From NCBI RefSeq assembly GCF_028769735.1, contig NC_088177.1:16184599-16248598 (forward strand): a DNA stretch of 64,000 bases, written 5' to 3'. How positions within the stretch are numbered: the stretch's first letter is position 1; every line of letters begins with the position of its first letter. Origin of the DNA: Zonotrichia leucophrys gambelii. Lineage: Eukaryota; Chordata; Aves; Passeriformes; Passerellidae. The translations under genes and the position numbers were made by a program. The notes under the pieces are model-generated. The model searched no databases. It worked only from the letters and a program-made list of their open reading frames with translations, and was not told the DNA's origin. Positions 62,481 through 64,000 of the stretch are shown here, in pieces.

Positions 62481-63354
62481 ATGTGCTAGTTCCAGATGAG
62501 AAACTGCCCCAATAGGGCACATATATAATCATCTTTTTTTTTTAATATATAGTTAGTGCATTGTTGGGAACACTGCAGTTCCTGTACACAGTGTGGGCAT
62601 TGCTTCAGGCAGGAATTTGGGGTCCATCTCTGACCCCACCGCTGTCAGAGATACCATGTGGCATCTTACACATCACCAACAAATATTTGACTTTCCTGTT
62701 TTTCAGTGAGACACACAGTGGCAGAGTCAGCCACTCATTAATACTTGAGAAGTGAAGACTCAGATAAAGTAGATGCTTGAATTTTTATTTACTAACTACA
62801 GATTAGGAATAGATGCATCATGTTAATTCATGTGTAATAGTCGATGGAATCATAATCGTTATTCTAATATTTGCATTGATTCAACCTAATGACATGTCCA
62901 TTTTATACACACTCAGTGTGTATCTGAGTGTAAAAACGTACGTATCTGAATGCAGGGCAAGTAACTAGATTTCACTTACAAAAATCAAGAATGAAGGTGC
63001 AGCAAGCAGATTTTTTTAATTGCTGACAGTGAAACTCCGATCATGTTAATTTGCTAAAACTGCTGAACAGACATTAGGTAGGAATTTCAGTCATCAGTGA
63101 TATCAACAGATACCAGTATAATCAAAGCAAAGGTTAAATTCAATTTATCATTTTATTGGAAAGGCAGTTTGATTTTTAAGCTTATTGGCAGAAGAGAACA
63201 TAAAACTAAAGACTTGCAGACAATTGTCTAGAGATGCTGCCTTATATTATTTTGTTTAATTAAGAAAATAAGTGTCAGAACGTATTGTTTGTTCTCCTAC
63301 AAGCTTATTCTTTTTAGAATAAGAAGCTCAAATAAAGTGCTCCACTGTACTTTT
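62481..63354. other. unique AT-rich noncoding DNA
   Basis: No gene. Ten T at 62534-62543 and a 9-bp-arm palindrome at 62905-62923. 62800-62900 contains ATTTGCATTGATTCA-type words continuing the homeodomain-rich texture. Confidence 0.6.
62905..62923. repeat. perfect palindrome, 9-bp arms
   Basis: ATACACACT (62905-62913), a single C, then AGTGTGTAT (62915-62923). The following bases repeat GTATCTGA twice (about 62920 and 62941). It may be a steroid-receptor-like or chance palindrome. Confidence 0.7.
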
Positions 63355-63480
63355 ATGTTTTTAACCAGATTCAAGGTTTGACCCATTTAAGCATATGCAG
63401 GAGGAAATACATCAAGCATTGAAATATATTAGGCATCCTAATTAGACAGTGAGGATTTTTTCAGTGATGAGTAGGTTTTC
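63355..63480. promoter_or_regulatory. candidate conserved noncoding element
   Basis: GATTCAAGGTTTGACCC (nuclear-receptor half-site-like), AAGCATATGCAGG (POU/E-box-like) and CATCCTAATTAGACAG (homeodomain) occur in 110 bp of unique sequence. There is no coding frame. Weak, texture-based call. Confidence 0.22.
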
Positions 63481-64000
63481 CTCAAGCAAGTAAATATACA
63501 TTATGTCCCTAGTTCTATTGAAGTTGCTTAAGGTAATAGATTTGGGCCAACATGTTTTATTCATGACTTAAAGCTGGTGTTATTTTCCAATGGGAAAAAG
63601 CAGTTCTAAGTTTGAGTAATTACTATATTACTCTAACCTTTTCCTGTTATTAGCCAGCTGGGATAATATTGAGGATTTTACCTTCATTCAGGCCTCTGCT
63701 GAGTTCAAAGAGCTCTTTCTGCTCTTCTCATTCCTTCCCAGGCTGTTTCTAAAACTCTTCAATGCTTTCTAGCTAGGCTTAATCAGAATTTCAGTCAGCC
63801 AGAGGAACAGAGGGTGTGTAGATCACTTGGACATGGATCTCAAGTACCACTGTCTGCAATTCTCACCCAAATGCATTTTTCTTATAACTTCTTTTCAGTT
63901 GTGCTACTTTCATCAGCAGCATTTGTTTTTCATTCCAAGTTAGCATTATCCAAAAGTTATTTATTTATTAACTAAGCAACCTACTGATACTGCATCCACT
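63481..64000. other. unique AT-rich noncoding DNA to window end
   Basis: Nothing recognisable. A pyrimidine-rich stretch (63690-63770) has no adjoining exon-like frame. Confidence 0.6.

Noticed and set aside
1..64000. CRISPR arrays, operons, phage, toxin-antitoxin or other bacterial defence systems
   Set aside because: No regularly spaced repeats, no dense co-directional genes and no ribosome-binding-site pattern were seen. CR1 LINEs and splice-like signals mark the DNA as avian-like vertebrate.

Overview
The window looks like vertebrate nuclear DNA, most probably from a bird. It is AT-rich and CpG-poor, with no bacterial-style gene packing: there are no long reading frames and no runs of co-directional ORFs. 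The only interspersed repeats I can recognise are scattered 5'-truncated CR1 LINE copies. These carry the CR1 3' motifs such as 'gatctttaatgtccttcc...aaccca' and the 'tcatagagtcatagaat' type end, which is typical of avian genomes. Few repeats, short microsatellites and long stretches of unique sequence also fit a bird. I cannot name the species or the locus.

Layout. At 1-933 there is AT-rich sequence ending in a good splice acceptor (774-778), followed by an open, codon-like stretch to a stop at 931-933. This is the only place that reads like a real coding exon, a 3' terminal one on the + strand, and I do not recognise the protein. From about 934 to 64000 I see no convincing protein-coding gene. 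Most of it is unique AT-rich DNA, either intergenic (a gene desert) or very large introns. Three clear CR1 copies are present at 30190-30352 (+), 39515-40535 (+) and 58508-58735 (-), with a short CR1 end at 33272-33320 (-). A weaker LTR-like segment lies at 5877-6239. A degenerate C2H2 zinc-finger-like peptide is encoded at 32358-32432, and an unusually long but family-less open frame lies on the minus strand at 9306-9947.

Several blocks have the texture of conserved regulatory DNA: dense TAAT/ATTA, octamer and GATA words, few simple repeats and no coding frame. These are 16170-16330, 22480-22600, 26740-27010, 33470-33860, 35080-35175, 36330-36510, 48400-48680, 60525-60990, 62130-62480 and 63355-63480. 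A small CpG-rich, GC-box-bearing patch lies at 42825-42965, and CTCF-like words in convergent orientation sit at 2947-2965 (+) and 46067-46084 (-). The best overall reading is a regulatory gene desert or giant intron with distal enhancers, possibly just 3' of a gene that ends near 933. All regulatory calls are inference from sequence texture and need a cross-species alignment.

I found no CRISPR array, tRNA, rRNA, bacterial operon, phage or toxin system, and nothing I can honestly call a new multi-gene biological system. The most unusual structural signal is a 46-nt near-perfect hairpin at 19943-19988 that overlaps a second, mutually exclusive hairpin at 19964-19997.
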